From Comamonadaceae bacterium (GTDB lineage: Bacteria; Pseudomonadota; Gammaproteobacteria; Burkholderiales; Burkholderiaceae_C), in NCBI GenBank assembly GCA_947460165.1, contig CANHKH010000274.1, forward strand, positions 1 through 5,136: a stretch of DNA of 5,136 nt, read 5' to 3'. The notes beneath the pieces are model-generated. The model saw only the letters and a program-made list of their open reading frames with translations, ran no database searches and was not told where the DNA came from. Below are positions 1 to 5,136 of the stretch, piece by piece. Position 1 is the stretch's first letter. Each line of letters opens with the position of its first letter. Made by a program: the position numbers and the translations under genes.

Positions 1-110
1 ATCAGCACAGACCACTTGCCTTTGAGGCTTTGCTCGGTGACTTCAATGAATTTGCCGTTGTGGAAGGCTTGGGTTTTGAAAGGCTGAACGGCGGTGTTGA
101 TGAGGGACAT
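1..110 (-). CDS. ahpC: AhpC peroxiredoxin (alkyl hydroperoxide reductase subunit C), N-terminal part only
   Basis: Only the first 36 codons are inside the window; the gene runs off the left edge. The visible protein begins MSLINTAVQPFKTQAFHNGK and continues through FIEVTEQSLKGKWSVL, which is the typical AhpC N-terminus leading to the first strand before the peroxidatic cysteine. That cysteine and the resolving cysteine lie outside the window. AhpC is a cytoplasmic 2-Cys peroxiredoxin that reduces hydrogen peroxide, organic hydroperoxides and peroxynitrite, recycled by AhpF or another disulfide reductase. The ATG at 108-110 is preceded by AGGAA (116-120) at normal spacing, which fixes the start. 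The gene is divergent from the MFS gene. An OxyR-like array lies about 60-100 nt upstream, which fits the usual peroxide control of ahpC. Confidence 0.93.
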   Translation of the reverse strand, partial: MSLINTAVQPFKTQAFHNGKFIEVTEQSLKGKWSVL

Positions 111-171
111 GTAAATTCCTTTTGGTTTTAAAAATAATTCTTGAGCTGGACGCATCAGGAATTTCCCCAAT

Positions 172-208
172 ATAGTTGATTTCAATCGCAAATGTAGATT
201 GATTGTGT
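172..208 (-). promoter_or_regulatory. Candidate OxyR binding site for ahpC
   Basis: Four tetranucleotides occur at exactly 7-nt intervals: ATAG (172-175), CAAT (183-186), GTAG (194-197) and GTGT (205-208). The OxyR consensus is ATAG-N7-CTAT-N7-ATAG-N7-CTAT, so 12 of 16 positions match and the register is perfect. The two spacers that follow ATAG and GTAG also carry the preferred T at their second position. The array sits upstream of ahpC, a classic OxyR target, with an AT-rich stretch (131-140) nearer the gene that could hold the -10. No good -35 hexamer is visible on the ahpC side, as expected for an activator-dependent promoter. The fourth block is weak (2 of 4), so the site is a candidate only. 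Confidence 0.5.
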
Positions 209-217
209 CAATCAATC
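197..217. repeat. Perfect 9-bp inverted repeat (operator-like palindrome)
   Basis: The arms GATTGATTG (197-205) and CAATCAATC (209-217) are exact reverse complements separated by TGT. The repeat overlaps the last two blocks of the OxyR-like array and lies between the divergent ahpC and MFS genes. A shorter related palindrome, TTGA-TT-TCAA, occurs at 176-185. It may be a dimeric repressor operator (for example MarR or TetR type) controlling the plus-strand unit. A hairpin is less likely because the loop is only 3 nt, the stem is AT-rich and no U-tract follows. The cognate regulator is not in the window. Confidence 0.55.
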
Positions 218-352
218 CGATAGGTGAATTGTTGCCATGCAGCATTTCTGCCCTTGTTGAGCTCAGTCTCCTGGGGCACAAGCCTTTTGAGATGGCTCAT
301 TTACAGTCGAGGCAATGTCTGCAGAGTCCTTGGCCTCGACGCCCCCATACTG
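218..352 (+). other. Leader region before the MFS gene
   Basis: This 135-nt stretch separates the palindrome from the chosen MFS start. It is open in the MFS frame from a GTG at 224, but the encoded residues (NCCHAAFLPLLSS and onward) do not resemble an MFS N-terminus, so it is more likely untranslated. I see no convincing -35/-10 pair, terminator or riboswitch. A 12-codon mini-ORF at 315-353 (MSAESLASTPPY) ends at a TGATG overlap with the MFS start codon, and GAGG lies only 2 nt before its ATG. Confidence 0.45.
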
Positions 353-1576
353 ATGCCCTTGCCGCCGATTTACAAAGATCTGCAGTACCGCCGGCTTTGG
401 ACGGTGGGCATGCTGGTGGGTTTGACGCGCTGGGCAGAAATACTGGTGTATGCCGTGTTCACCTACGAGCTCACCCAGTCCGCCTTCTGGGTGGCCAGTT
501 TGATGATGCTGCGCATGCTGCCCCTGGCGCTGCTGGGCATGTGGCTGGGGGTGTTGGCGGCGCGCGTGTCCCGCCGCCGACTGCTGCTGGTCTCCTACGG
601 CGCGATGTTCGCCACCCACCTGACTTTGCTGTTGGTGTCCGTGTTCGGACAGGTTCAGGTGTGGCATTTGGCTGTGGCCAGTGCCATGCACGGCGTGCTG
701 TGGGCCAGTGACCTGCCCATACGCCGGGGCATGATGGGTGATTTGGCCGGCCCCAAACGCGTGGCGCAGGCCATGTCGCTCGATGCGCTGGCCGCCAGCG
801 CTTGCCGCTTGATCGGCCCTGGCTTGGGCGGCTTGCTGCTGGCCCAAGTGGGTTTGTCCGGGTTTTTTGTGTTCTCGAGCATGCTTTACCTGCCCATGCT
901 GATGGGTTTGTACAGATTCACAGAGCCTGTCCCGGCGTTTACTCCGGTCAAGCGCTCCATAGGCGCTTTGTTCATGGGCGGTTTTGCAGCCGCGCGCCAG
1001 TCTCCCGTGCTGCTGGCCACCTTGTGGCTCACCATGCTTTTTAACCTGTTTGGCTGGCCGGTGCTCAGCATGGTGCCGGTGATAGGCCAGGAGCGCTTGC
1101 AGCTCGATCCCCAGGGCGTGGGCCTGCTGGCCAGCCTGGACGGCGTGGGCGCGGTGCTGGGCGCTTTGCTGCTGAGCTCGGCCCACCGTTTTCGCCATGG
1201 TGTGATTTACCTGGCGGGTTTGCTGAGCTTTATGGTGCTTCAGATGGTGCTGGCCTTGAGTGGGTTTTGGCTGCTGACGGCTTGCGCCTTGGTGGTCATG
1301 GGTTTGGGCCAAACGGCGTTTGCCATCATGCAGTCGACCCTGGCCTACACCGCCGCACCCCCCGGCCGCCAATCCGAAGCCATGGGCCTGATGACCATGT
1401 GCATTGGTGTCTCGCCCCTGGGCTTTTTGGGTGTGGGCGCCCTGGCCCAACAGTGGGGCGCACCCACGGCCATTTTGGTCTGCGGCGTGTGTGGTTTGCT
1501 GGGGGTGGCGCTGACCTGGCCGGTGTGCCGGGCTTGTTTGCGCACGTCGCCAACACCCAGCCCTGGCGCGGGCTGA
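353..1576 (+). CDS. MFS transporter, MFS_3/EntS-type (DHA3-like)
   Basis: An integral inner-membrane secondary transporter of 407 residues, the usual size for a 12-helix MFS protein. It begins MPLPPIYKDLQYRRLW, followed by hydrophobic segments along nearly the whole length. The loop between helices 2 and 3 (about residues 65-79, GVLAARVSRRRLLL) resembles MFS motif A, with Ala in place of the usual Asp. Residues about 119-165 (ASDLPIRRGMMGDLAG, then IGPGLGGLLLAQVG) match the region of the EntS/MFS_3 family where P-x-R-x-x-x-x-D-L and GPxLGG are conserved. Members export siderophores, drugs or metabolites; the substrate here is unknown. The start at 353 was chosen because family-like sequence begins there. 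It has no clear ribosome binding site, and an in-frame GTG at 224 would add 43 unlikely residues. It lies 43 nt upstream of the nitrilase gene and probably forms an operon with it. Confidence 0.85.
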   Translation: MPLPPIYKDLQYRRLWTVGMLVGLTRWAEILVYAVFTYELTQSAFWVASLMMLRMLPLALLGMWLGVLAARVSRRRLLLVSYGAMFATHLTLLLVSVFGQVQVWHLAVASAMHGVLWASDLPIRRGMMGDLAGPKRVAQAMSLDALAASACRLIGPGLGGLLLAQVGLSGFFVFSSMLYLPMLMGLYRFTEPVPAFTPVKRSIGALFMGGFAAARQSPVLLATLWLTMLFNLFGWPVLSMVPVIGQERLQLDPQGVGLLASLDGVGAVLGALLLSSAHRFRHGVIYLAGLLSFMVLQMVLALSGFWLLTACALVVMGLGQTAFAIMQSTLAYTAAPPGRQSEAMGLMTMCIGVSPLGFLGVGALAQQWGAPTAILVCGVCGLLGVALTWPVCRACLRTSPTPSPGAG

Positions 1577-1619
1577 AGCGCTAGAGCCAGCGCGTGCCAC
1601 CTTCCTTAGGAGTTTTGTC

Positions 1620-2579
1620 ATGAGCGATGTACTGCCTCGCATCAAGTTGGCGGCCGTGCAAGCTGCTTCTGTGCACCTGGACCGCCAGGCCACGGTGGCC
1701 AAGGCCTGCGCGCTGATTGCCCAGGCCGGCGCGCTGGGGGCCGATTTGATCGCCTTTCCCGAGGGCTTCATCCCGGCCCACCCCTGCTGGTTCACGGTGC
1801 GCCCGGCCACCGACAAAGTCAGCCTGCAGCTGTCGGCCAGGCTGTTCCAAAACGCGGTGGTCATCCCCAGCCCGGCCACCGACGAGCTGGCCCAGGCCTG
1901 CCATGACGCGGGCATCACGGCCGTGGTCGGCGTGTGTGAAAAACGCGCGGACACCACAGGCACCATGTTCAACACGCAGCTGGTCATAGGCCCGCAAGGC
2001 CAGTTGCTGGGCAAGCATCAAAAGCTCATGCCCACGCTGGCTGAAAAGCTGGTGCACACCGGCGGCTGGGGCGACACCTTGCGCACCTTTGAGGCGCCCT
2101 TTGGCCGCCTCAGCGCGCTGGTCTGCGGGGAAAACGGCAACCCCCTGGCGGCCTACCACCTGTTGTCACAGTACCCCGTGGTGCACGTGGCCTCTTGGCC
2201 GGCCTTTGTCTCGCCCACCGTGAGTTTGCGCGAGGTGATTCCGGTCATCACCCGGGGCCTGGCGGTCAGCATGGGCTGCTTTGTGGTCAATGCCACCGGG
2301 GTGCTGACCGAGGAAATGATGGACGCTTACGAGGCGGGCGAGTCAGAGCGCGCCTTCATGCAGGCGCTGCTGGGGCAAGGCCATGCCTCGGTCATTGGCC
2401 CCTCGGGGCAGGTGCTCACCGCGCCTCTGGAGGGAGAGGGCCTGGTCTGCGCCGAGGTGGACCTCAACGACATTTTGACGCGCAAAATCGCCATGGACTT
2501 TGCGGGCCACTACAACCGGGCCGATGTGTTTGAGTTTGGCGTGCGCACCGAAGTCCCAGGCCAGCCCAGCCAGACTTGA
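1620..2579 (+). CDS. Nitrilase-superfamily carbon-nitrogen hydrolase (probable nitrilase)
   Basis: A 319-residue cytoplasmic hydrolase, full length for the nitrilase branch. The catalytic set is complete: Glu48 in FPEGF, Lys135 in KHQKLMPT, the second Glu142 in the following AEKL, and Cys169 in LVCGENGNPLAAY. The CGEN-N-LA context and the KL-PT-x-x-EK-x-x-x-x-GG spacing are those of true nitrilases, which convert a nitrile to a carboxylic acid and ammonia, rather than of NAD synthetase or biotinidase-type amidases. The C-terminal HYNRADVFEF (297-306) matches the conserved HY-x-R-x-D nitrilase tail. AGGAG at 1608-1612, 7 nt before the ATG, fixes the start. The substrate cannot be read from the sequence, and a cyanide hydratase or amidase specificity is not excluded. 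It follows the MFS gene and runs convergently into the acyl-CoA synthetase gene. Confidence 0.9.
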   Translation: MSDVLPRIKLAAVQAASVHLDRQATVAKACALIAQAGALGADLIAFPEGFIPAHPCWFTVRPATDKVSLQLSARLFQNAVVIPSPATDELAQACHDAGITAVVGVCEKRADTTGTMFNTQLVIGPQGQLLGKHQKLMPTLAEKLVHTGGWGDTLRTFEAPFGRLSALVCGENGNPLAAYHLLSQYPVVHVASWPAFVSPTVSLREVIPVITRGLAVSMGCFVVNATGVLTEEMMDAYEAGESERAFMQALLGQGHASVIGPSGQVLTAPLEGEGLVCAEVDLNDILTRKIAMDFAGHYNRADVFEFGVRTEVPGQPSQT

Positions 2580-2607
2580 GCGTGGCAGTGGCCCCCGGGT
2601 TCATGGC

Positions 2608-4092
2608 TCAGTGGGTCGGATCAGACCTGCGGTCCAGCGGGGCTGCATGAAAGGTCACGCTGTGGGGCCGTTTGTAGCGGGCAATGCGGGCCTGAACAAA
2701 GTCCAGGAGCTCCGCTTCAGTGACACTGGCCCCGGCTCGCAGGGCGCACTTGGCATGCACGGCCTCGCCCCACTTGTCGTCTGGCCGGCCGTGAACAAAG
2801 GCTTCGGCCACGGCGGGATGTTCCAGCAAGACCTGCTCGACTTCCGCTGGATAGACGTTCTCGCCACCGGTCTTGATCAATTGCTTGTGCGCCGCCCGAC
2901 CCGTGAACCAGAGCCAACCTTCTTGGTCAATGCGCCCGAGATCGCCCGTGCGGTGCCACGGATCGGCGGGCTTGTAAGGGCGCTGGAGTTCGGTTTGCCA
3001 GTAACCCAGGAAAACCGTGGGGCCGCACACAGCGATCTCGCCCTCCACACCCACGGCCAGGGCCCGTCCAGCGGCGTCTTGAATTCGCAATTGGGTCGGT
3101 GCCACGGGGCGACCTGCCGCGCCCGGCCGCTCGGCTTGCAGGCCTAAACAGACCATGCTGGAGACTTCGGCCTGTCCGTAGGCCGACCAAAAGCGCGCTG
3201 CAGGGCACACGGTGGCCAGGCGTTCCAGCACGCTGGCAGGTTCCAGCCCCATGCAGATGCGCAAACTCGCCAGGGCCTGGTCGTCGCCGCTGTGTTGCGC
3301 AGCGTCCAGCAGGGCAGCGAGCATGGGCGCAAAGGTGGCGCACACGCTGACACGGTATTGCGCCACCGCAGCGACTGCGGCGGGCGGGTCGAACCGGGGC
3401 AAGAGCACGCACGCACCGCCTGAGTCAATGAGCGCAAGCGACAGCCCGATACCGGCCGCATGGAACAGCGGCAACACGCCCAGCCAACGGTCTTGCTCGC
3501 CCAGAGACCAGACCCGCCCGGTTTGACGCGCCGATGCCATGAGTTGCGATTGCGCCAACACCGCACCCCGGGCATGGCCGTCCACGGCTGCCGTGTAAAG
3601 CATGATGACGCCCAGCTCGGGTGCGTCTTGCCGGGGCACTGCGGCGAGTCGCGGCGAGCCCACACAGACCAAGCTGCCACCGTGAGGCGCGCTCATCTCG
3701 GACAAGGGAACGCCAGGCATGCCCTGCGGCCATGCAGACTGCCACAAGGCTGCGCCATCCGCGTCCACCATGGTCAGCGCTGGCGCGGCGTCCCTGGCTT
3801 GCTGCGCCATCTCGGCCGGCGACAGGCGCAGGTTGAGCGGAACGAGCATGGCGCCCAGCCAAGCCACAGCGCCCAGCAGAACCAAGACCTCAGGGCGGTT
3901 GCCGGACACCAGCAGGACGCGGTCACCCCGGCGCACACCCTTGGCAGCCAGCGCGGCCGCCTGCGCGATGACCGCCTCATGCAGGGCGCCATGCGAATAG
4001 GTGTGACCTTCGAAAATCACTGCCGGACGGTCGCGGTGCGCCAGGGCGTTGTGGGCGAGCAAGGCCGTCAGCGTGGTGAAGTCGGGTGTCAT
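2608..4092 (-). CDS. Acyl-CoA synthetase-like AMP-binding protein with atypical A3 loop and short C-terminus
   Basis: A 494-residue member of the ANL adenylate-forming family, expected to make acyl- or aryl-CoA from a carboxylate, ATP and CoA. Recognisable core motifs, in order: LPLFHAAGIGL (207-217), YGQAE (305-309, A5), GEIAVCGPTVFLGYW (351-365, A6), HRTGDLGRID (380-389, A7) and the hinge-region IKTGGENVYPAEVE (406-419, A8). Two features are odd. The A3 phosphate loop, normally TSGTTG-x-PKG, reads TAAVDGHARG (167-176). The protein ends at PLDRRSDPTH, so the A10 motif with its catalytic lysine (PK-x-x-x-GK) is missing, and no other frame restores it. The ATG at 4090-4092 has AGGA 9 nt upstream. 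It lies 38 nt after the enoyl-CoA hydratase gene and is the last gene of that operon. Substrate unknown; an aromatic or medium-chain acid is suggested only by context. Activity may be altered or lost. Confidence 0.88.
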   Translation of the reverse strand: MTPDFTTLTALLAHNALAHRDRPAVIFEGHTYSHGALHEAVIAQAAALAAKGVRRGDRVLLVSGNRPEVLVLLGAVAWLGAMLVPLNLRLSPAEMAQQARDAAPALTMVDADGAALWQSAWPQGMPGVPLSEMSAPHGGSLVCVGSPRLAAVPRQDAPELGVIMLYTAAVDGHARGAVLAQSQLMASARQTGRVWSLGEQDRWLGVLPLFHAAGIGLSLALIDSGGACVLLPRFDPPAAVAAVAQYRVSVCATFAPMLAALLDAAQHSGDDQALASLRICMGLEPASVLERLATVCPAARFWSAYGQAEVSSMVCLGLQAERPGAAGRPVAPTQLRIQDAAGRALAVGVEGEIAVCGPTVFLGYWQTELQRPYKPADPWHRTGDLGRIDQEGWLWFTGRAAHKQLIKTGGENVYPAEVEQVLLEHPAVAEAFVHGRPDDKWGEAVHAKCALRAGASVTEAELLDFVQARIARYKRPHSVTFHAAPLDRRSDPTH

Positions 4093-4130
4093 GCAAGTGC
4101 ATCCTGAGAGTTGAGATCAGCCCGGCTGGT

Positions 4131-4919
4131 TCAGCGGCCTGTGAAGCGCGCCTGGCGCTTGGCCACGAAGGCGGCGGTACCTTCCCGCGCATCGGCGGTG
4201 CGGGCGCAGGCCAGGAGCAACTGCCGTTCCAGCGCCAGGTGGGCCTCCAGCGACAGTGCGGTACCTTCCAGGGCGAGCCGTTTCATGGCCGCCAAGGAAG
4301 CCGGCGCCGCCTTGCACAGCCGCTCCACCAGCGACTGTGCAGCGGCGTCCAACTCGTCAGCCGGAAACAGATGATCGACTGCGCCGGCGGCCAAGCAGCG
4401 CTGGGCGTCTACAGCGTCGCTGAGCATCAGCCACTGCTGCGCACGCACCGTGCCCACGCGGCGCGCCAGAAAGTAGGAGGCCCCCACGTCGGGCGACAGG
4501 CCAATGGCCGCATAACCCGTGCGCAGCTTCATGGTGTGGCTGGCCAGCACGAAATCACCGCACAAGGCCAGCCCCACGCCAGCCCCGCCCACCGGGCCGT
4601 TCACCACCGTGACGATGGGGCAAGGCGCTCTGGCCAGCTGGAGATAGCCGGGCAACAAGTCGCTGAGGATGCCGTCGACCAAAGCTTCCAGCCCGTCGCC
4701 AGCGCTGGCAAAAGCCTGGATGTCTCCACCCGCGCAGAAAATGCTGCCGCGCGCCTGGACCACCACCACACGCGGCGTGTCGGCGACCACCTCGCGGATG
4801 GCTTTTGCCAAGGCCTTGGCGCTCGCCGGACCCAGGGCGTTGTGGTGCTCAGGTCGGTTGAGCACCACGCGCCCCACGCCTTGGTCCACGCCCCATTCAA
4901 TGCCGCTCAACGAAGCCAT
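4131..4919 (-). CDS. Enoyl-CoA hydratase/isomerase family protein, isomerase-like (crotonase fold)
   Basis: A 262-residue crotonase-superfamily protein of normal length that acts on acyl-CoA thioesters in the cytoplasm. The first oxyanion-hole segment is FCAGGD (61-66) and the second is NGPVGGAGVGLALCGD (107-122). At the position of rat hydratase Glu144 there is a glycine (Gly116), and the Glu164 position lies in TGYAAIG with no acidic residue. Instead, SPDVGAS contains Asp144, where PaaG-type isomerases carry a catalytic Asp (their GLVPDSGG motif). It is therefore more likely a double-bond isomerase or related enzyme than a classical hydratase. The ATG at 4917-4919 begins 2 nt after the livF stop. 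A TTG at 4923-4925 overlapping that stop (TTGA) would add two residues. There is little ribosome binding site, so translational coupling to livF is likely. Confidence 0.9.
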   Translation of the reverse strand: MASLSGIEWGVDQGVGRVVLNRPEHHNALGPASAKALAKAIREVVADTPRVVVVQARGSIFCAGGDIQAFASAGDGLEALVDGILSDLLPGYLQLARAPCPIVTVVNGPVGGAGVGLALCGDFVLASHTMKLRTGYAAIGLSPDVGASYFLARRVGTVRAQQWLMLSDAVDAQRCLAAGAVDHLFPADELDAAAQSLVERLCKAAPASLAAMKRLALEGTALSLEAHLALERQLLLACARTADAREGTAAFVAKRQARFTGR

Positions 4920-4921
4920 GG

Positions 4922-5136
4922 TCAACCCAGCCAGCGCTTGCGCCGGCGGTAGTGTTTGACGTCGCGGTAATTGCGCCGCTCGCCGCTGGCCTGCTTGCCC
5001 AGGTAGAACTCCTGGATGTCTTCATTGGCGCGCAGCTCGGCGGCGCTGCCCTCGAGCACCACGCGGCCGTTTTCCAAGATGTAACCGTGGTCGGCAATGT
5101 CCAGCGCCGCCTGGGCATGTTGCTCGACGATCAGCA
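4922..5136 (-). CDS. LivF-type ABC transporter ATP-binding protein, C-terminal part only
   Basis: The last 70 codons of an ATPase of the branched-chain amino acid (HAAT) ABC transporter family; the rest lies beyond the right edge. The visible part opens with LIVEQHAQAALDIADHGYIL, the segment after Walker B that is typical of LivF (VEQ in place of the VEH of LivG), followed by ENGRVVLEGSAAELRAN and IQEFYLG. The tail RNYRDVKHYRRRKRWLG is strongly basic. From memory of the family, such tails occur in LivF homologues encoded with aromatic-acid and acyl-CoA catabolic genes in Burkholderiales, rather than in true leucine transporters. Walker A and the signature motif are not visible. Its stop codon is 2 nt before the enoyl-CoA hydratase ATG, so it is in the same operon and probably powers import of the acid activated by the downstream synthetase. 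Confidence 0.9.
   Translation of the reverse strand, partial: LIVEQHAQAALDIADHGYILENGRVVLEGSAAELRANEDIQEFYLGKQASGERRNYRDVKHYRRRKRWLG

Noticed and set aside
199..215. FNR/Anr box in the intergenic palindrome
   Set aside because: TTGAT and ATCAA are both present, but they are separated by 7 nt, whereas FNR-type sites need 4 nt.
224..352. MFS gene starting at the GTG at 224 (450 residues)
   Set aside because: The extra 43 residues do not look like an MFS N-terminus, the GTG lies just downstream of operator-like sequences, and family-like sequence begins at the ATG at 353.
263..2014. A 583-codon open frame on the minus strand, antisense to the MFS gene and the start of the nitrilase gene
   Set aside because: Its protein is rich in His, Gln, Ala and Gly with no recognisable domain, and it lies opposite two well-supported genes. 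Long antisense frames are common in GC-rich DNA, so it is a shadow.
2580..2607. Bidirectional terminator between the convergent nitrilase and synthetase genes
   Set aside because: The 28-nt gap has a CCCGGG palindrome and GGC/GCC runs but no stem of useful length followed by a T-tract on either strand.
2500..3147. A 215-codon plus-strand open frame running from the end of the nitrilase gene into the synthetase gene
   Set aside because: It overlaps two real genes in other frames, has no family resemblance, and mainly mirrors the synthetase coding sequence.
4086..4952. A 288-codon open frame on the plus strand opposite the enoyl-CoA hydratase/isomerase gene
   Set aside because: Composition is typical of an antisense shadow (Gln, His, Arg and Ala rich), there is no domain signature, and the opposite strand encodes a clear crotonase-fold protein.

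Overview
The window is GC-rich, densely packed chromosomal DNA. The gene content suggests a betaproteobacterium of the order Burkholderiales, probably Comamonadaceae-like. The evidence is the strong G/C third-position bias, the LivF C-terminal tail of the DVKHYRRRKRW type, the association of a LivF-type transporter with acyl-CoA genes, and the ahpC sequence. This taxonomic call is an inference from sequence style; there is no marker gene here.

Layout. (1) Positions 1-110, minus strand: the first 36 codons of ahpC (peroxiredoxin). (2) Positions 111-352: an AT-richer divergent intergenic region holding an OxyR-like tetranucleotide array (172-208) overlapped by a perfect 9-bp inverted repeat (197-217), then a leader with a possible 12-codon mini-ORF that ends on the start codon of the next gene. 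(3) Positions 353-2579, plus strand: a two-gene unit, an MFS_3/EntS-type transporter followed 43 nt later by a nitrilase-superfamily hydrolase with a strong ribosome binding site. (4) Positions 2608-5136, minus strand and convergent with the previous unit: a tightly packed operon segment reading livF-like ABC transporter ATPase (3' end only), then an enoyl-CoA hydratase/isomerase, then an acyl-CoA synthetase. The two units are separated by only 28 nt.

How the genes may work together. The minus-strand operon looks like uptake (LivF-type transporter), CoA activation (synthetase) and beta-oxidation-type processing (enoyl-CoA isomerase) of an organic acid, probably aromatic or branched. The nitrilase could supply a carboxylic acid from a nitrile and the MFS protein could move a substrate or product, but the link between the two convergent units is only a hypothesis.

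Most notable points. The acyl-CoA synthetase has a strongly degenerate A3 phosphate-binding loop and ends just where the A10 catalytic lysine motif should be, with no continuation in other frames. The crotonase-fold enzyme lacks the two hydratase glutamates but has the Asp of PaaG-type isomerases. The ahpC/MFS intergenic region has two overlapping operator-like signals. I see no RNA genes, CRISPR arrays, insertion sequences, or evidence of an entirely new system.
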